Counted from the first letter of the stretch, positions 1-9,307 are shown. The stretch: DNA of 64,000 nucleotides from an uncultured Bacillota bacterium (GCA_905204225.1 CAJKZK010000001.1:7572-71571), one strand, 5' to 3'. The notes: generated by a model not told the origin, from the sequence alone. Numbers and translations are program-made.

Positions 1-30
1 TGTTAATTTTTTTATTTTATTGTTTCTCAT
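1..30 (-). CDS. First ten codons of a gene cut by the window edge
   Basis: A minus-strand ATG at 30-28, nine bases after the stop of the NusG-domain-II gene, opens the frame MRNNKIKKLT and runs off the window. Genes for Gx-type transporters (annotated as heptaprenyl diphosphate synthase component I) commonly follow ApbE and NusG-II genes in Bacillota and begin with a similar basic stretch, so that is the best guess. Ten residues cannot prove it, and no clear ribosome-binding site is visible. Confidence 0.35.
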   Translation of the reverse strand, partial: MRNNKIKKLT

Positions 31-39
31 AATTAGTAC

Positions 40-537
40 CTACACGATAATATCATCATCAGGAGTAGATGAAGAATTAACAATTTTTATTCTAACATAA
101 TTAGGCATACAAACTAATGGTGGATTATTTGGGTTGGAAATAGAACCTTGGTTTGAGCATATATGATTTGGTGATGTTTCTTTAACAATGGTTACTTTTT
201 TATTGTTTATTTCGATTACTAAATCGTCTAATAATAATGAATTATTTGCAAATTTTCTATCACTTGTAGTTGGATAAATATCATCATATTTATTTGATAT
301 GTCTTCTTTGAATAATATAATATATCTAGGATCTAAATCGTCTTTAGAAGGAGCTAAATCTGTTTTATAAATAACTTTGTTATCATAATATACTTCTACT
401 TTAGCATTATCATTATTACTAGGAAATAAATAAATAAAAAGTGTAAAAAATAAAGATATAAAAACGGTTGAAATAATGACAATTATATCAACTTTATTCC
501 AGTCTAAGGCGAATGTTTTTTTGCTTTCTATTCTCAT
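40..537 (-). CDS. NusG domain II-containing membrane protein
   Basis: A 165-aa protein with a short basic N-terminus, one membrane segment (about residues 17-38) and an extracytoplasmic NusG-domain-II-like beta domain. The diagnostic part is the end: SPNHICSNQG (C127) followed by LVCMPNYVRI (C143), the paired CxxxG / CLPN signature of the family. Despite the name this is not the transcription factor; these membrane-anchored domains are repeatedly found beside ApbE and flavin-based electron-transfer genes. It starts 5 bases after apbE, so the two are co-transcribed. The function of the domain is not established; an electron-transfer or flavinylation accessory role is inferred from context. Confidence 0.75.
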   Translation of the reverse strand: MRIESKKTFALDWNKVDIIVIISTVFISLFFTLFIYLFPSNNDNAKVEVYYDNKVIYKTDLAPSKDDLDPRYIILFKEDISNKYDDIYPTTSDRKFANNSLLLDDLVIEINNKKVTIVKETSPNHICSNQGSISNPNNPPLVCMPNYVRIKIVNSSSTPDDDIIV

Positions 538-542
538 AATAA

Positions 543-1937
543 TTAATAGTCTAAATTATGATAAATAACTTTGCAATCAGTTGGATTACTTTTTGTAAAT
601 AATTTATTTTTTTGAATACCTTTTGAAAGGTAAACATCGACTTTTTCTTCTTTAGTTGGATTATCTTTTTTAAAGAAAACAAACTCTAAATCACCAAAAT
701 TATTATCGTTTCTTATTTTAGTTACATAATCTTTTATTTCGTCAAATGAACAATTAGATAAGATAGTTGATAAAGCGTCCATTTTAGTAGAAGAAATTGT
801 ATTAGAAATTAATAATATTTGGTTATAATAATCATTAGGATAACCTGTAGTAGGATCAATAATATGATTTCTTAAAACAATATTATCGCCTATTTGCTTA
901 TAATAAAAATTTACTTGTGCTCCAGAAGTTGAAATAGAATATTTTTTATTATCAAGTTTTACTTTACCTAAATATTGATAATTAACACCATAAGGATTTG
1001 ATAATGCAATTGACCAATTATCAGAAAAAACTCTATCACCGAAAAAGACCATTGAAGAAGTACCAGCATTCACCATTCCATAAGTTAAATCATTATCTTT
1101 ATATCTTTGATATAAATTTTCAGTTAAATAACCTTTTCCAATACCTCCAAGAGTAATAGAAACTTTTTCTGCATTTTTATATTTATTAAACTTTACTTGA
1201 TATGGATATTTGGTATTCTCTGAATCTTCTTTAAATTCTAAAATAGTATTTAAATCATTCACTTGTGGTGTTTCATTTAAGCATATATTAATTTCTTCAC
1301 TTGTTGGATCTTTATTATATTTATAGTTATCTTCTTTATCACCAAACATGATATTATTATAAGAAATATATCTATCCCACATATCTGAAAGTTCACCTAC
1401 AAAAATATTGAATTTTCCATCACTAAATTTAGATAACTCAATTGATTCTTTTAGTATTTGATATAAACGCGTATCAATATTAATCCATTTATTAGTTCCA
1501 TAACTATCATTGATAACTTTTAAATTAGGAATAAGATTATCATCTTCATCAAAATAATAATAATGTCTATCAAATAAATAATGTGTGGTAGCAGTATATT
1601 CTCCTAAAATATTTTCAATAGAATTAATAACTTTAGTTGAAGTTAATTTTTCTTTTGCGTATCTAGTATAGAGTACATTTGTGTTAAATGGATTAATGCT
1701 AACACTTTCTTTTTTTTCAATATCATTATAAGCTAAAACTGGCTTAATTTGGGCAAGAATAGGGTAGTTTTCATCATTTAATGAACTTATATTTGTTCTA
1801 CAATACTTGTTTTCAACATAGTCAGAAAAAATGGATGTATCTAAAGAATAAGAATATTTTATAGGATCTTTTTGACAAGATGTGAATGTTGTAGCACTTA
1901 AAATTAAAAATGTAAGTATCTTATTTTTGTTTTTCAT
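543..1937 (-). CDS. apbE: FAD:protein FMN transferase (ApbE), lipoprotein
   Basis: ApbE transfers FMN from FAD to a Thr or Ser of extracytoplasmic electron-transfer proteins. The 464-aa product has a lipoprotein signal (TTFTSC, lipid Cys21), so it works on the outer membrane face. Family motifs are clear: LGGIGKGYL (about 265), YGMVNAGTSS (about 290), STSGAQVNFY, HIIDPTTGYPN (about 359) and TKMDALSTIL, whose Asp belongs to the Mg-binding site. It is about 100 residues longer than typical ApbE; the extra length lies mainly in the N-terminal half. The only visible partner is the NusG-II gene 5 bases downstream; no flavinylated substrate protein is in the window. It diverges from the ribosomal cluster across a 350-base gap. 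Confidence 0.88.
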   Translation of the reverse strand: MKNKNKILTFLILSATTFTSCQKDPIKYSYSLDTSIFSDYVENKYCRTNISSLNDENYPILAQIKPVLAYNDIEKKESVSINPFNTNVLYTRYAKEKLTSTKVINSIENILGEYTATTHYLFDRHYYYFDEDDNLIPNLKVINDSYGTNKWINIDTRLYQILKESIELSKFSDGKFNIFVGELSDMWDRYISYNNIMFGDKEDNYKYNKDPTSEEINICLNETPQVNDLNTILEFKEDSENTKYPYQVKFNKYKNAEKVSITLGGIGKGYLTENLYQRYKDNDLTYGMVNAGTSSMVFFGDRVFSDNWSIALSNPYGVNYQYLGKVKLDNKKYSISTSGAQVNFYYKQIGDNIVLRNHIIDPTTGYPNDYYNQILLISNTISSTKMDALSTILSNCSFDEIKDYVTKIRNDNNFGDLEFVFFKKDNPTKEEKVDVYLSKGIQKNKLFTKSNPTDCKVIYHNLDY

Positions 1938-2126
1938 TTAAAATCCCTCAAGCATAATTATGATAGTCTATAAGAAAGGTTTTGACAATATTTTATTATT
2001 TATACAAAATTTTATTTATTTGTATGAAGCAAAAAGAAACACGGAAAGGAGTTGTCATTAATACGCGTGCATGCGCGTTATTATCATATAAACAAAAAAA
2101 TAAAATAAAAAATTGTAAATAAATTG

Positions 2127-2155
2127 TTGACATCTTCTTTTCTATATAGTAATCT
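2127..2155 (+). promoter_or_regulatory. Sigma-A promoter of the S10 ribosomal operon
   Basis: TTGACA at 2127-2132, a 17-base spacer and TAATCT at 2150-2155 make a near-consensus housekeeping promoter. Transcription should begin near 2162, giving a 5' leader of about 130 bases before rpsJ. Confidence 0.75.
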
Positions 2156-2159
2156 TTAA

Positions 2160-2285
2160 AAGGTTGACGCCTATTATAGTCACCACGTTGACGTGTAAGA
2201 TTGCTAAACACGGATGTCCGTTGTCAACAGGAAGTTTAGGTCACTTACATCGAGTGGAATGTCTAGCCAGATTTAGACAAGGAGG
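2160..2285 (+). promoter_or_regulatory. Structured 5' leader of the S10 operon
   Basis: The leader can form four successive small hairpins: CACG/CGTG closed by TTGA (2184-2195), ACGG/CCGT closed by ATGT (about 2210-2221), CACT/AGTG (2242-2256) and TGTCTA/TAGACA (2260-2279), the last just before the GGAGG of rpsJ. Leaders of S10 operons are known autoregulatory sites for L4, encoded third here, so translation or attenuation control is likely. The match to a named Rfam leader was not tested. The rest of the divergent gap (1938-2126) shows no gene; the small minus-strand frame across the leader is judged chance. Confidence 0.5.
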
Positions 2286-2293
2286 AAATTAAA

Positions 2294-2602
2294 ATGGCAA
2301 GTAAAAAAATCAGAATTCGCTTAAAAGCTTATGATTATCGTATTCTTGATGTTTCAGTTGAGAAAATCATTGCTGCTGTTAAGAATTCTGGAGCAACAGT
2401 TGTTGGACCAATCCCTCTACCAACAGAGAAACAAGTCTATACAATTTTAAGAGCAGTTCACAAATATAAAGATGCTCGTGAACAATTCGAGATTAGAACT
2501 CACAAGAGATTAATCGATATCGTTAATCCAAACAAACAAACAATCGATACATTAACTCACTTAGATTTACCAAGTGGTGTTGATATCGAAATCAAATTAT
2601 AA
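2294..2602 (+). CDS. rpsJ: 30S ribosomal protein S10
   Basis: S10 sits in the 30S head and, as NusE, pairs with NusB in antitermination. The 102-aa product is complete: [15 protein letters not shown] at about 36-50, [11 protein letters not shown] around 68-78 and the terminal [16 protein letters not shown] ends 8 bases before the ATG. It is the first gene after the leader and lies 17 bases upstream of rplC. Length and sequence are ordinary for Bacillota. Confidence 0.97.
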   Translation: MASKKIRIRLKAYDYRILDVSVEKIIAAVKNSGATVVGPIPLPTEKQVYTILRAVHKYKDAREQFEIRTHKRLIDIVNPNKQTIDTLTHLDLPSGVDIEIKL

Positions 2603-2619
2603 GAAAGGAGCAGAATACT

Positions 2620-3300
2620 ATGAAATCAATCGTAGGAAGAAAAATGGGTATGACTCAAGTTTTCGCTCAAGATGGAACAATGTATCCTGTTACCGTCATT
2701 GAAGTCTTACCTAATGTTGTTACACAAGTAAAAACAATGGAAAAAGATGGTTACAACGCAATTCAAGTAGGTTATGAAGATAAAAAAGAAGTTCGTTGTA
2801 CAAAACCAGAATTAGGACAATTAAAAAAAGCAAATTGCTCACCTAAATATGTCTTAAAAGAAATCGCAACTGATACTCAATACAATGTTGGCGATGAAAT
2901 TAAATGTGATATCTTTGCTGCAAATGATGTTATTGATGTAGTTGGTACAAGCAAAGGTCGTGGATTCTTAGGTGCAATCCAAAGATATGGTTACACAATT
3001 GGTCCTAAAGGACACGGTTCTGGATACCATAGAGGCTCTGGATCATTTGCTACAAATGGTAGAACAAACAACAGAGTTCACCCAGGAAAGAAATCAGCTG
3101 GTCATGAAGGTAATGAAAGAGTTACAATTCAAAATTTAACAATTGTTTCAGTTGATGCTGAACATAATGCAATTTTAGTTAAAGGTGCAGTTCCTGGACC
3201 AAAGAAATCAATCGTTGTATTAAAGAGTGCTGTAAAAGCTTCATTAGTAAAACCAAATATTAAAGAATTAGTAAATTACAGCGCATCAAAAGCTGAATAA
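2620..3300 (+). CDS. rplC: 50S ribosomal protein L3
   Basis: L3 nucleates 50S assembly, and its long loop reaches the peptidyl-transferase centre. The 226-aa protein begins KSIVGRKMGMTQVF and carries the loop GPKGHGSGYHRGSGSF followed by RVHPGKKSAGHEGNERV. The usual MPGRMGG-type stretch of the loop is replaced by SAGHEGN, a divergence seen directly in the sequence. The C-terminus (about 20 residues after the VKGAVPGPKKS block) is somewhat longer than usual. AAAGGAG precedes the ATG. Confidence 0.97.
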   Translation: MKSIVGRKMGMTQVFAQDGTMYPVTVIEVLPNVVTQVKTMEKDGYNAIQVGYEDKKEVRCTKPELGQLKKANCSPKYVLKEIATDTQYNVGDEIKCDIFAANDVIDVVGTSKGRGFLGAIQRYGYTIGPKGHGSGYHRGSGSFATNGRTNNRVHPGKKSAGHEGNERVTIQNLTIVSVDAEHNAILVKGAVPGPKKSIVVLKSAVKASLVKPNIKELVNYSASKAE

Positions 3301-3320
3301 CTTGGAAAGGAGAATTAAAT

Positions 3321-3953
3321 ATGGCAAAAAGAATTAGCATGGTAGTTCTTAACCAAAATGGTGAAGAATTAGAAAAGAAAGTTAATTTAAATGGCGATGT
3401 ATTCGGAATTGAACCAAATACACAAGTCATGTTCGATGCAGTCCAAGTTTATCAAGCAAACAAAAGACAAGCGACTGCAAAAACAAAAACTAGAGCTGAA
3501 GTTCGCGGTGGTGGTAAAAAACCATGGAGACAAAAAGGCACTGGTAGAGCTAGAGCTGGATCAAGTCGTTCACCAATTTGGGTTGGTGGTGGAACAGTCT
3601 TCGGACCAATTGGAAACCAAAACTTCAAATTAAAAATGAATAAAAAATCACATGCTCTTGCATTAAAATCTGCTTTATCAATTAAAGCAAGTGAAAAAAA
3701 TATTGTTTTAGTAGATAATTTAACTTCTGCAAAAACAAAAGATGTTGTTAAAACATTAGAAGCTTTAAAAGTTGATTCTAAAGCATTAGTTGTTTTAGCA
3801 AAAGAAAATGAAGAATTTACTAGAGCAGCAAGAAACGTTCCATTCGTTAAAGTTGTTCTTGCAAATAATGTAAGTGTCTATGATTTAATGAATTCAACAA
3901 AATTAGTTATGACAGTAGACGCTGCTAAAACAGTAGAAGGAGGACTTAAATAA
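3321..3953 (+). CDS. rplD: 50S ribosomal protein L4
   Basis: L4 lines the constriction of the peptide exit tunnel, and in several bacteria also represses its own operon through the S10 leader. The tunnel loop is intact: RAEVRGGGKKPWRQKGTG then RARAGSSRSPIWVGGG at about 56-90. The globular part ends in a conserved VYDLMNSTKLVMT block. The stop codon overlaps the rplW start by one base (TAATG), implying coupled translation. At 210 aa it has normal length. Confidence 0.97.
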   Translation: MAKRISMVVLNQNGEELEKKVNLNGDVFGIEPNTQVMFDAVQVYQANKRQATAKTKTRAEVRGGGKKPWRQKGTGRARAGSSRSPIWVGGGTVFGPIGNQNFKLKMNKKSHALALKSALSIKASEKNIVLVDNLTSAKTKDVVKTLEALKVDSKALVVLAKENEEFTRAARNVPFVKVVLANNVSVYDLMNSTKLVMTVDAAKTVEGGLK

Positions 3954-4306
3954 TGGCAAAAGAAAAAGAAGTTGAAGTAGTTGCAGAAAGAAAATTTGCT
4001 GCTCCAACACTTAAAGCATTAGATGTTATTATTGCTCCAGTTGTTACTGAAAAAACAATGAAACTTCAACAAGAAGAAAATAAAGTTACTGTTAAAGTTT
4101 CACCAAAAGCAAATAAAACAGAAGTTAAAATTGCTTTTGAATCAATCTTCAATGTAAAAGTTGTTGATGTAAATATTGTAAACGTCCGTGCTAAAGCTAA
4201 AAGAGTTGGACGTTATGAAGGTAAAGTTTCAGGCTATAAGAAAGCAATCATTACTTTATCTCCAGAAGAAAACTTAAATTTAATGGCACAAGATGCTGCT
4301 AAATAA
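3953..4306 (+). CDS. rplW: 50S ribosomal protein L23
   Basis: L23 lies at the tunnel exit and is the docking site of trigger factor and SRP. The core runs from DVIIAPVVTEKT (about 24-35) through NVKVVDVNIVNVRAKAKRVGRYEGK. At 117 aa it is about 20 residues longer than most L23: an acidic/basic N-terminal extension (MAKEKEVEVVAERKFAA) precedes the canonical start. The ATG overlaps the rplD stop, so the extension is not an annotation error caused by a missed start. Confidence 0.96.
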   Translation: MAKEKEVEVVAERKFAAPTLKALDVIIAPVVTEKTMKLQQEENKVTVKVSPKANKTEVKIAFESIFNVKVVDVNIVNVRAKAKRVGRYEGKVSGYKKAIITLSPEENLNLMAQDAAK

Positions 4307-4344
4307 TTAAGTATATTATATAAGATAAATATAGGAGAAAAAAT

Positions 4345-5178
4345 ATGTCAATAAGAGGTTATAAACCAACGACTCCAAGTCGCCGTCATATGACGAATTC
4401 CACATTTAGTGAAATTACAACTTCCACTCCTGAAAAAAGCTTGTTAGTTTCTATTAAGAAAACAGGTGGTCGTAACAATAATGGTTGTATCACAACACGC
4501 CATATCGGAGGTGGACATAAAAGAAAGTACAGAATTATCGATTTCAAAAGAAATAAAGATGATATCTTAGGTACTGTAGCAACTGTTGAATACGATCCAA
4601 ATAGAAATGCAAATATCTGCTTAATTAATTATCTTGATGGTGAAAAAAGATACATTATCGCACCACAAGGATTAAAAGTTGGAGATAAGATTGTTTCAGG
4701 AGATGCTTGTGATATTAAAACAGGTAATGCAATGCAACTTGCAAATATTCCTGAAGGTACATTAGTTCATAACGTTGAACTTGCACCTGGTAAAGGTGGA
4801 CAAATGTGCCGTGCTGCTGGAACTTCTGCTCAAGTTCTTGGTAGAGAAGGTAAATATACAATTTTACGTTTAGCTTCTGGTGAAGTTAGAAAAGTTCTTA
4901 GTACATGCCGTGCAACAATTGGTGCTGTTGGCAATGAAGATTGGAACTTAGTTAACTTTGGTAAAGCTGGTAAATCAAGATGGTTAGGCGTTCGTCCTAC
5001 TGTTCGTGGTTCTGTAATGAACCCTAATGATCACCCACATGGTGGTGGTGAAGGTAAATGTCCTGTTGGACGTGATGCTCCTAGAACACCTTGGGGTAAA
5101 CGTGCTCTTGGTGTCAAGACTAGAGATACTAAAAAAGCAAGTAATAAATTAATCGTCAGAAGACGTAATGGTAAATAG
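4345..5178 (+). CDS. rplB: 50S ribosomal protein L2
   Basis: L2 binds 23S rRNA near the peptidyl-transferase centre and bridges the subunits. All landmarks are present in 277 aa: the [18 protein letters not shown] motif, [16 protein letters not shown], and the catalytic-region loop [13 protein letters not shown] around residue 230. The 38-base gap from rplW is the longest in this part of the operon but shows no terminator. A GGAG site lies 7 bases before the ATG. Confidence 0.97.
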   Translation: MSIRGYKPTTPSRRHMTNSTFSEITTSTPEKSLLVSIKKTGGRNNNGCITTRHIGGGHKRKYRIIDFKRNKDDILGTVATVEYDPNRNANICLINYLDGEKRYIIAPQGLKVGDKIVSGDACDIKTGNAMQLANIPEGTLVHNVELAPGKGGQMCRAAGTSAQVLGREGKYTILRLASGEVRKVLSTCRATIGAVGNEDWNLVNFGKAGKSRWLGVRPTVRGSVMNPNDHPHGGGEGKCPVGRDAPRTPWGKRALGVKTRDTKKASNKLIVRRRNGK

Positions 5179-5196
5179 GAAAGGAGAAAATAGATA

Positions 5197-5490
5197 ATGG
5201 CACGTAGTATTAAAAAAGGCCCATTCATTGATAAACATTTACAAAAGAAAGTTGATGCTTTGAATGCAGCTGGAAAACATGAATTAATTAAAACATGGTC
5301 AAGAAGATCTACTATCTTCCCATCATTTGTTGAACATTCCTTTGCTGTTTATAACGGACACGAATTCATAACAGTTTATGTTACACAAGATATGGTTGGA
5401 CATAAATTAGGTGAATTTGCTCCAACTAGAACATTTAAAGGACATACTGGTCATACTGCTGAAGATAAAGCAGCAGCAGCTGGTAAATAA
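5197..5490 (+). CDS. rpsS: 30S ribosomal protein S19
   Basis: S19 is a 30S-head protein that forms a complex with S13 and touches the A-site tRNA side. [14 protein letters not shown] opens the protein, [14 protein letters not shown] lies at about 34-47 and [14 protein letters not shown] near 70. At 97 aa it ends in a short Ala-rich tail. AAAGGAG precedes the start; rplV follows after 13 bases. Confidence 0.97.
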   Translation: MARSIKKGPFIDKHLQKKVDALNAAGKHELIKTWSRRSTIFPSFVEHSFAVYNGHEFITVYVTQDMVGHKLGEFAPTRTFKGHTGHTAEDKAAAAGK

Positions 5491-5503
5491 GGAGAGATAA
5501 CTA

Positions 5504-5836
5504 ATGGAAGCAAAAGCAAAAGTTACTGGAGTTAGAATTACTCCTAGAAAAGTGCGCTTAGTTATTGATACTGTTAGAGGAAAGAATCTTGCTGTTGCAT
5601 TAGGAATTCTCGCTAACATGAATCGCTCAGGTGTTACTGAAGTTACAAAATTAATTAAATCTACTGCAGCAAATGCAGTAAATAATAACAAAATGGATGA
5701 ATCAAAATTATATATTGCTGAAATATATGCTTGCGATGGACCAAGACTTAAAAGATATCTTCCAAGAGCAAAAGGTTCTGCATCATCTATTTTAAAAAGA
5801 ACATCACACATTACTTGTGTGATTAAAGAAAGATAA
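5504..5836 (+). CDS. rplV: 50S ribosomal protein L22
   Basis: L22 spans the 50S body and lines the exit tunnel opposite L4. The 110-aa protein shows the TPRKVRLVIDTVRGK start region and the tunnel beta-hairpin around DGPRLKRYLPRAKGSAS (about 85-101), ending SHITCVIKER. It has normal length with no macrolide-type deletion visible in the hairpin. GGAG precedes the ATG. Confidence 0.97.
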   Translation: MEAKAKVTGVRITPRKVRLVIDTVRGKNLAVALGILANMNRSGVTEVTKLIKSTAANAVNNNKMDESKLYIAEIYACDGPRLKRYLPRAKGSASSILKRTSHITCVIKER

Positions 5837-5853
5837 GAAAGGAGAAGCAAAAG

Positions 5854-6522
5854 ATGGGTCAAAAAGTAAATCCTGTTGGATTAAGAATCGGTATTAGCCG
5901 TGACTGGAATTCAAGATGGTATGCGAATAATAAAGATTTTGCTACTTTCTTAGATGAAGATATAAAAATTAGAAAATTTTTAGAAAATAAATTAAAAGAT
6001 TGCTTATTATCACACATTGAAATTGAACGTATTAAAGGAAAAATCAATGTATCAATCTTTACAGCTGCTCCTGGCATGGTTTTAGGACAAGATGCTAAAA
6101 ACATTAAAGAATTAACAGCTGCTGTTAATAAAGTTGTCAAAGGCAAAGAAATAAAATTAACTGTTGTTGAAGTTAAAAATCCTTCATTAGATGCAGTTAT
6201 CGTTGCTAAAAAGATGGCTAAAGATCTTGAAGAACGTGCTTCATTTAGAAGTGTTCAAAAAATGGCAATTCGTAATGTTTTAAAAGCTGGTGCTGTTGGT
6301 TGTAAAACAATGGTATCTGGACGTTTAGCAGGTGCTGATATTGCTCGTAGTGAAGGCTACAAAGAAGGTGTTGTTTCATTACATACATTACGTCAAGATG
6401 TTGACTATGCAGTTGCTGAAGCAAGCACTACTTATGGAAAATTAGGATGTAAAGTTTGGATTTCTAAAGGTAAAATCGACCTTAAGAAAAAAGCTCTTCC
6501 TGATGAAGCGAAAGGAGAATAA
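5854..6522 (+). CDS. rpsC: 30S ribosomal protein S3
   Basis: S3 helps form the mRNA entry channel of the 30S subunit and has an N-terminal KH domain. The 222-aa sequence starts GQKVNPVGLRIGI, and the C-terminal half contains RASFRSVQKMAIRNV and MVSGRLAGADIARSE. The KH loop is unusual: where GKGG or GKKG is expected it reads G78-Q-D-A81 (context GMVLGQDAKNIKEL), so the second loop glycine and the basic residue are lost. rplP follows after only 3 bases. Confidence 0.97.
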   Translation: MGQKVNPVGLRIGISRDWNSRWYANNKDFATFLDEDIKIRKFLENKLKDCLLSHIEIERIKGKINVSIFTAAPGMVLGQDAKNIKELTAAVNKVVKGKEIKLTVVEVKNPSLDAVIVAKKMAKDLEERASFRSVQKMAIRNVLKAGAVGCKTMVSGRLAGADIARSEGYKEGVVSLHTLRQDVDYAVAEASTTYGKLGCKVWISKGKIDLKKKALPDEAKGE

Positions 6523-6525
6523 TCT

Positions 6526-6936
6526 ATGTTACAACCAAAAAGAGTTAAATATAGAAGACCACATGGCTTAAGCTATGAAGGTAAATCCAAAGCTGGTAAT
6601 GAAGTATCATTTGGAGAATTCGGTTTACAAGCTCTTGAAGGCGAATACATTACAGCTAGACAAATCGAAGCTGCTCGTATCGTTTTATCAAGATATACTA
6701 ATAGACAAGGACAAGTTTGGATTAGAATTTATCCTTCACATTGTAAAACAAAGAAACCTGCTCAAGTTCGTATGGGTTCTGGTAAAGGTTCACCAGATCA
6801 ATGGGTTGCAGTCGTAAAGGCTGGAAGATGTATGTTTGAAATTGGCGGTGTCCCAGAAGCTACTGCACGTGAAGCATTACGTTTAGCAGCTTATAAACTT
6901 CCAATTCACACAAAAATTATTAAGAAAGGAGAGTAA
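6526..6936 (+). CDS. rplP: 50S ribosomal protein L16
   Basis: L16 organises the A-site tRNA binding region of the 50S subunit. In 136 aa it shows [17 protein letters not shown], the [20 protein letters not shown] block and the arginine region [18 protein letters not shown] (about 80-97). The ATG at 6526 lies 3 bases beyond the rpsC stop, and GAAAGGAG inside the end of rpsC serves as ribosome-binding site. Confidence 0.97.
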   Translation: MLQPKRVKYRRPHGLSYEGKSKAGNEVSFGEFGLQALEGEYITARQIEAARIVLSRYTNRQGQVWIRIYPSHCKTKKPAQVRMGSGKGSPDQWVAVVKAGRCMFEIGGVPEATAREALRLAAYKLPIHTKIIKKGE

Positions 6937-6941
6937 TAATT

Positions 6942-7139
6942 ATGAAATTATCTGAAATTAGAGAATTACAAACTACTGAACTTCAAGAAAAAGTTTATGA
7001 ATTGAAACAAGAATTATTAACTCTTCGTTTCCAACAAGCTACTGGTCAATTAGACAATGGCAAAAAGATTACTGCAGTTCGTAAAACAATCGCTCGCTGT
7101 TATACAGTATTAAAAGAGCGTGAACTCGGTATCAACTAG
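6942..7139 (+). CDS. rpmC: 50S ribosomal protein L29
   Basis: L29 is a small two-helix protein beside the tunnel exit, next to L23. The 65-aa product is almost wholly helical: [15 protein letters not shown], then [16 protein letters not shown] and a basic final helix with [13 protein letters not shown]. Length is typical. It lies 5 bases after rplP and 11 before rpsQ. Confidence 0.96.
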   Translation: MKLSEIRELQTTELQEKVYELKQELLTLRFQQATGQLDNGKKITAVRKTIARCYTVLKERELGIN

Positions 7140-7150
7140 GAGGAATTATC

Positions 7151-7411
7151 ATGGAAAAAATTAATAGATCTTTTCAAGGTGTTGTTACTTCTGACAAGAT
7201 GGATAAAACAATCACTGTCTTAGTTGAAACACATAAAAAACATGCTAAATATGGTAAGCGTGTTCAATATATTAAAAAGTATAAAGCTCACGATGAAGAA
7301 AATACTGCAAAAGTAGGAGATATAGTTGTAATTGAAGAAACTAAACCATTATCTGCTACAAAGCATTTCCGTTTAGTAAAAGTCGTTGCTAGAGCTGAAG
7401 ATGTTAAATAG
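7151..7411 (+). CDS. rpsQ: 30S ribosomal protein S17
   Basis: S17 is a primary 16S rRNA-binding OB-fold protein of the 30S body. Conserved segments are [27 protein letters not shown] and the terminal-strand region [20 protein letters not shown]. Length (86 aa) is normal and AGGAGG precedes the ATG. Confidence 0.97.
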   Translation: MEKINRSFQGVVTSDKMDKTITVLVETHKKHAKYGKRVQYIKKYKAHDEENTAKVGDIVVIEETKPLSATKHFRLVKVVARAEDVK

Positions 7412-7427
7412 GAAAGGAGATTAAGTT

Positions 7428-7802
7428 ATGGTTCAAAATGAAACAAATATGGTTGTCGCTGACAACTCAGGTGCTAAATCTGTCCGTATCTTCCGTCTTT
7501 ATGGCGGTTCAAAAAGAAAATCTTCAACAATTGGTGATATCGTTCTTTGCTCAGTAAAGTCTGCTATTCCAAATGCTAAAGTTAAAAAGGGTGATGTCGT
7601 TAAGGCAGTTATCGTTAGAACTAAAAAAGGTATTAACCGTGAAAATGGTTCATACATTGCATTCGATGATAATGCAGTTGTCTTAATTAATGAAGATGGA
7701 TCCCCACGTGGAACACGTGTCTTTGGACCTGTTGCTCGTGAACTTCGTGATAAGGGAGAAGGATTTATGAAAATAGTTTCTCTCGCTCTTGAAGTATTAT
7801 AA
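7428..7802 (+). CDS. rplN: 50S ribosomal protein L14
   Basis: L14 lies on the 50S interface and forms bridges with 16S rRNA. The 124-aa protein starts [16 protein letters not shown], carries [16 protein letters not shown] in the middle and [16 protein letters not shown] near the end. It follows rpsQ by 16 bases with AAAGGAG, and rplX follows after 12 bases. Confidence 0.97.
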   Translation: MVQNETNMVVADNSGAKSVRIFRLYGGSKRKSSTIGDIVLCSVKSAIPNAKVKKGDVVKAVIVRTKKGINRENGSYIAFDDNAVVLINEDGSPRGTRVFGPVARELRDKGEGFMKIVSLALEVL

Positions 7803-7814
7803 GGAGGAAATGAA

Positions 7815-8123
7815 ATGAAAATTAAAAAAGGTGATAAAGTAATCGTTATCGCTGGTAGCGATAAAGGTACTGTTGGAACAGTTCAAAAAGCATTTCCAAA
7901 ATTAAATAAAGTCGTAGTTGAAGGTGTTAATATTCATAAAAAACATCAAAAACCAAGACAAAATAATCCAGAAGGATCAATCGTTGAAATTTATGCTCCA
8001 ATTGATGTATCAAATGTAGCAATTTACGATGCAAAAACAAAAAAAGCAAGTCGTGTTGGTTACAGCTTTGTAGATGGCAAAAAAGTCCGTATATCAAAAG
8101 CTAGTAAGACACAATTAGATTAA
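7815..8123 (+). CDS. rplX: 50S ribosomal protein L24
   Basis: L24 starts 50S assembly by binding the 5' end of 23S rRNA. An N-terminal KOW motif is clear ([18 protein letters not shown], residues 4-21), followed by [16 protein letters not shown]. The 102-aa length is standard, and the C-terminal strand ends [19 protein letters not shown] precedes the ATG by 6 bases. Confidence 0.97.
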   Translation: MKIKKGDKVIVIAGSDKGTVGTVQKAFPKLNKVVVEGVNIHKKHQKPRQNNPEGSIVEIYAPIDVSNVAIYDAKTKKASRVGYSFVDGKKVRISKASKTQLD

Positions 8124-8134
8124 GGAGGTCAACC

Positions 8135-8692
8135 ATGGCAGAACAAAAATATGTTGCTCGTTTAAAAGATAAATATACGAGTGAAATTGTTCCAGCATTA
8201 GTCAAAAAATATGGCTACACAAGTGTTATGCAAGTTCCACATATGGAAAAAATAGTTATTAACATTGGTGTTGGTGATGCTACTGCAAATTCTAAGTTGC
8301 TTGATGATGCAGTTAATGATTTAACTGTTATCGCTGGACAAAAACCACAAATTACAAAATCAAAGAAATCAATCGCATCATTTAAATTAAGAGCTAACCA
8401 AGCAATTGGTTGTAAAGTAACTCTTAGAGGAAATAGAATGTATGAATTCTTAGATAAATTAATTTCAATTTCTTTACCTCGTGTAAGAGATTTCCGTGGA
8501 GTTAGCAAAAATGCTTTCGATGGAAGAGGTAACTACACATTAGGTGTTAAAGAACAATTAATTTTCCCTGAAATCGATTATGATAAAATTGGAAAATTAA
8601 GAGGTATGGATATTGTTATGGTTACAACGGCTAATACTGATGAAGAAGCATATTCACTTCTTGAAATGCTTGGTATGCCGTTTGGTAAGTAG
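8135..8692 (+). CDS. rplE: 50S ribosomal protein L5
   Basis: L5 binds 5S rRNA in the central protuberance and bridges to S13. In 185 aa the markers are [15 protein letters not shown] (about 39-53), [36 protein letters not shown] and [12 protein letters not shown]. It is slightly longer than the common 179 aa because of a short N-terminal extension (MAEQKYV). AAGGAGG precedes the ATG. Confidence 0.97.
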   Translation: MAEQKYVARLKDKYTSEIVPALVKKYGYTSVMQVPHMEKIVINIGVGDATANSKLLDDAVNDLTVIAGQKPQITKSKKSIASFKLRANQAIGCKVTLRGNRMYEFLDKLISISLPRVRDFRGVSKNAFDGRGNYTLGVKEQLIFPEIDYDKIGKLRGMDIVMVTTANTDEEAYSLLEMLGMPFGK

Positions 8693-8703
8693 GAGGAAAG
8701 AAT

Positions 8704-8889
8704 ATGGCAAAAACAAGTATTAAAGTTCGTTGCGCCCGCCCACAAAAATATAAAGTAAGAGAATATACAAGATGCTCACGTTGTGGACGTCCTCACTCAG
8801 TAATTTCAAAATTCGGTATATGCCGTATTTGCCTTAGAGAATTAGCTTATAAAGGCGAAATCCCAGGAATGAAAAAATCATCTTGGTAA
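8704..8889 (+). CDS. rpsN: 30S ribosomal protein S14, zinc type
   Basis: S14 is a 30S-head protein next to S3 and S10. At 61 aa this is the short zinc-ribbon form: C24-x2-C27-x12-C40-x2-C43, with the tail [14 protein letters not shown]. The zinc form in the spc cluster is normal for Bacillota; a zinc-free paralogue, if any, would be elsewhere. AGGAGG precedes the ATG. Confidence 0.97.
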   Translation: MAKTSIKVRCARPQKYKVREYTRCSRCGRPHSVISKFGICRICLRELAYKGEIPGMKKSSW

Positions 8890-8911
8890 TTAGAAGGAGG
8901 GAAATATTAAT

Positions 8912-9307
8912 ATGTCAATGACAGATCCAGTAGCAGATATGCTCACAAGAATCCGCAACGCAAATGCTAATAAAGCTGCAACAGTTGCAATGCCTTCTTC
9001 AAATCTCAAGGTTCATATTGCTGAAATCTTAAAAGAAGAAGGATTCATCGTTGATTTTATGGTCGATGGTGATGCTAAAAAAGAATTAACAATTACATTA
9101 AAATATACTGAAGATGGAACACGTGCTATTACAGGCTTAAAGAGAATCTCAAAACCTGGTTTACGTGTTAATGCTTCAAGTGATAAATTACCAAAGGTTT
9201 TAAATGGTTTAGGTATTGCTATTATTTCTACATCACAAGGATTAATGACTGATAGCAAAGCTCGTAAAGCAAAAATCGGTGGCGAAGTTATCGCTTATGT
9301 TTGGTAA
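8912..9307 (+). CDS. rpsH: 30S ribosomal protein S8
   Basis: S8 binds the central domain of 16S rRNA and in many bacteria represses the spc operon. The 131-aa protein opens [15 protein letters not shown] and closes [16 protein letters not shown] then GGEVIAYVW, the RNA-binding C-terminal domain. AAGGAGG lies 10 bases ahead of the ATG. The stop is 17 bases before the chosen rplF start. Confidence 0.97.
   Translation: MSMTDPVADMLTRIRNANANKAATVAMPSSNLKVHIAEILKEEGFIVDFMVDGDAKKELTITLKYTEDGTRAITGLKRISKPGLRVNASSDKLPKVLNGLGIAIISTSQGLMTDSKARKAKIGGEVIAYVW

Noticed and set aside
1996..2211. Minus-strand frame of 71 codons in the divergent gap
   Set aside because: It crosses the S10 promoter and structured leader, has no ribosome-binding site, and its residues look like translated leader RNA.
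5407..5862. Long minus-strand frame opposite rpsS and rplV
   Set aside because: It is an antisense shadow of two certain ribosomal genes with no site of its own; the same holds for antisense frames opposite rpsC, rplE, rpoA and the GH genes.
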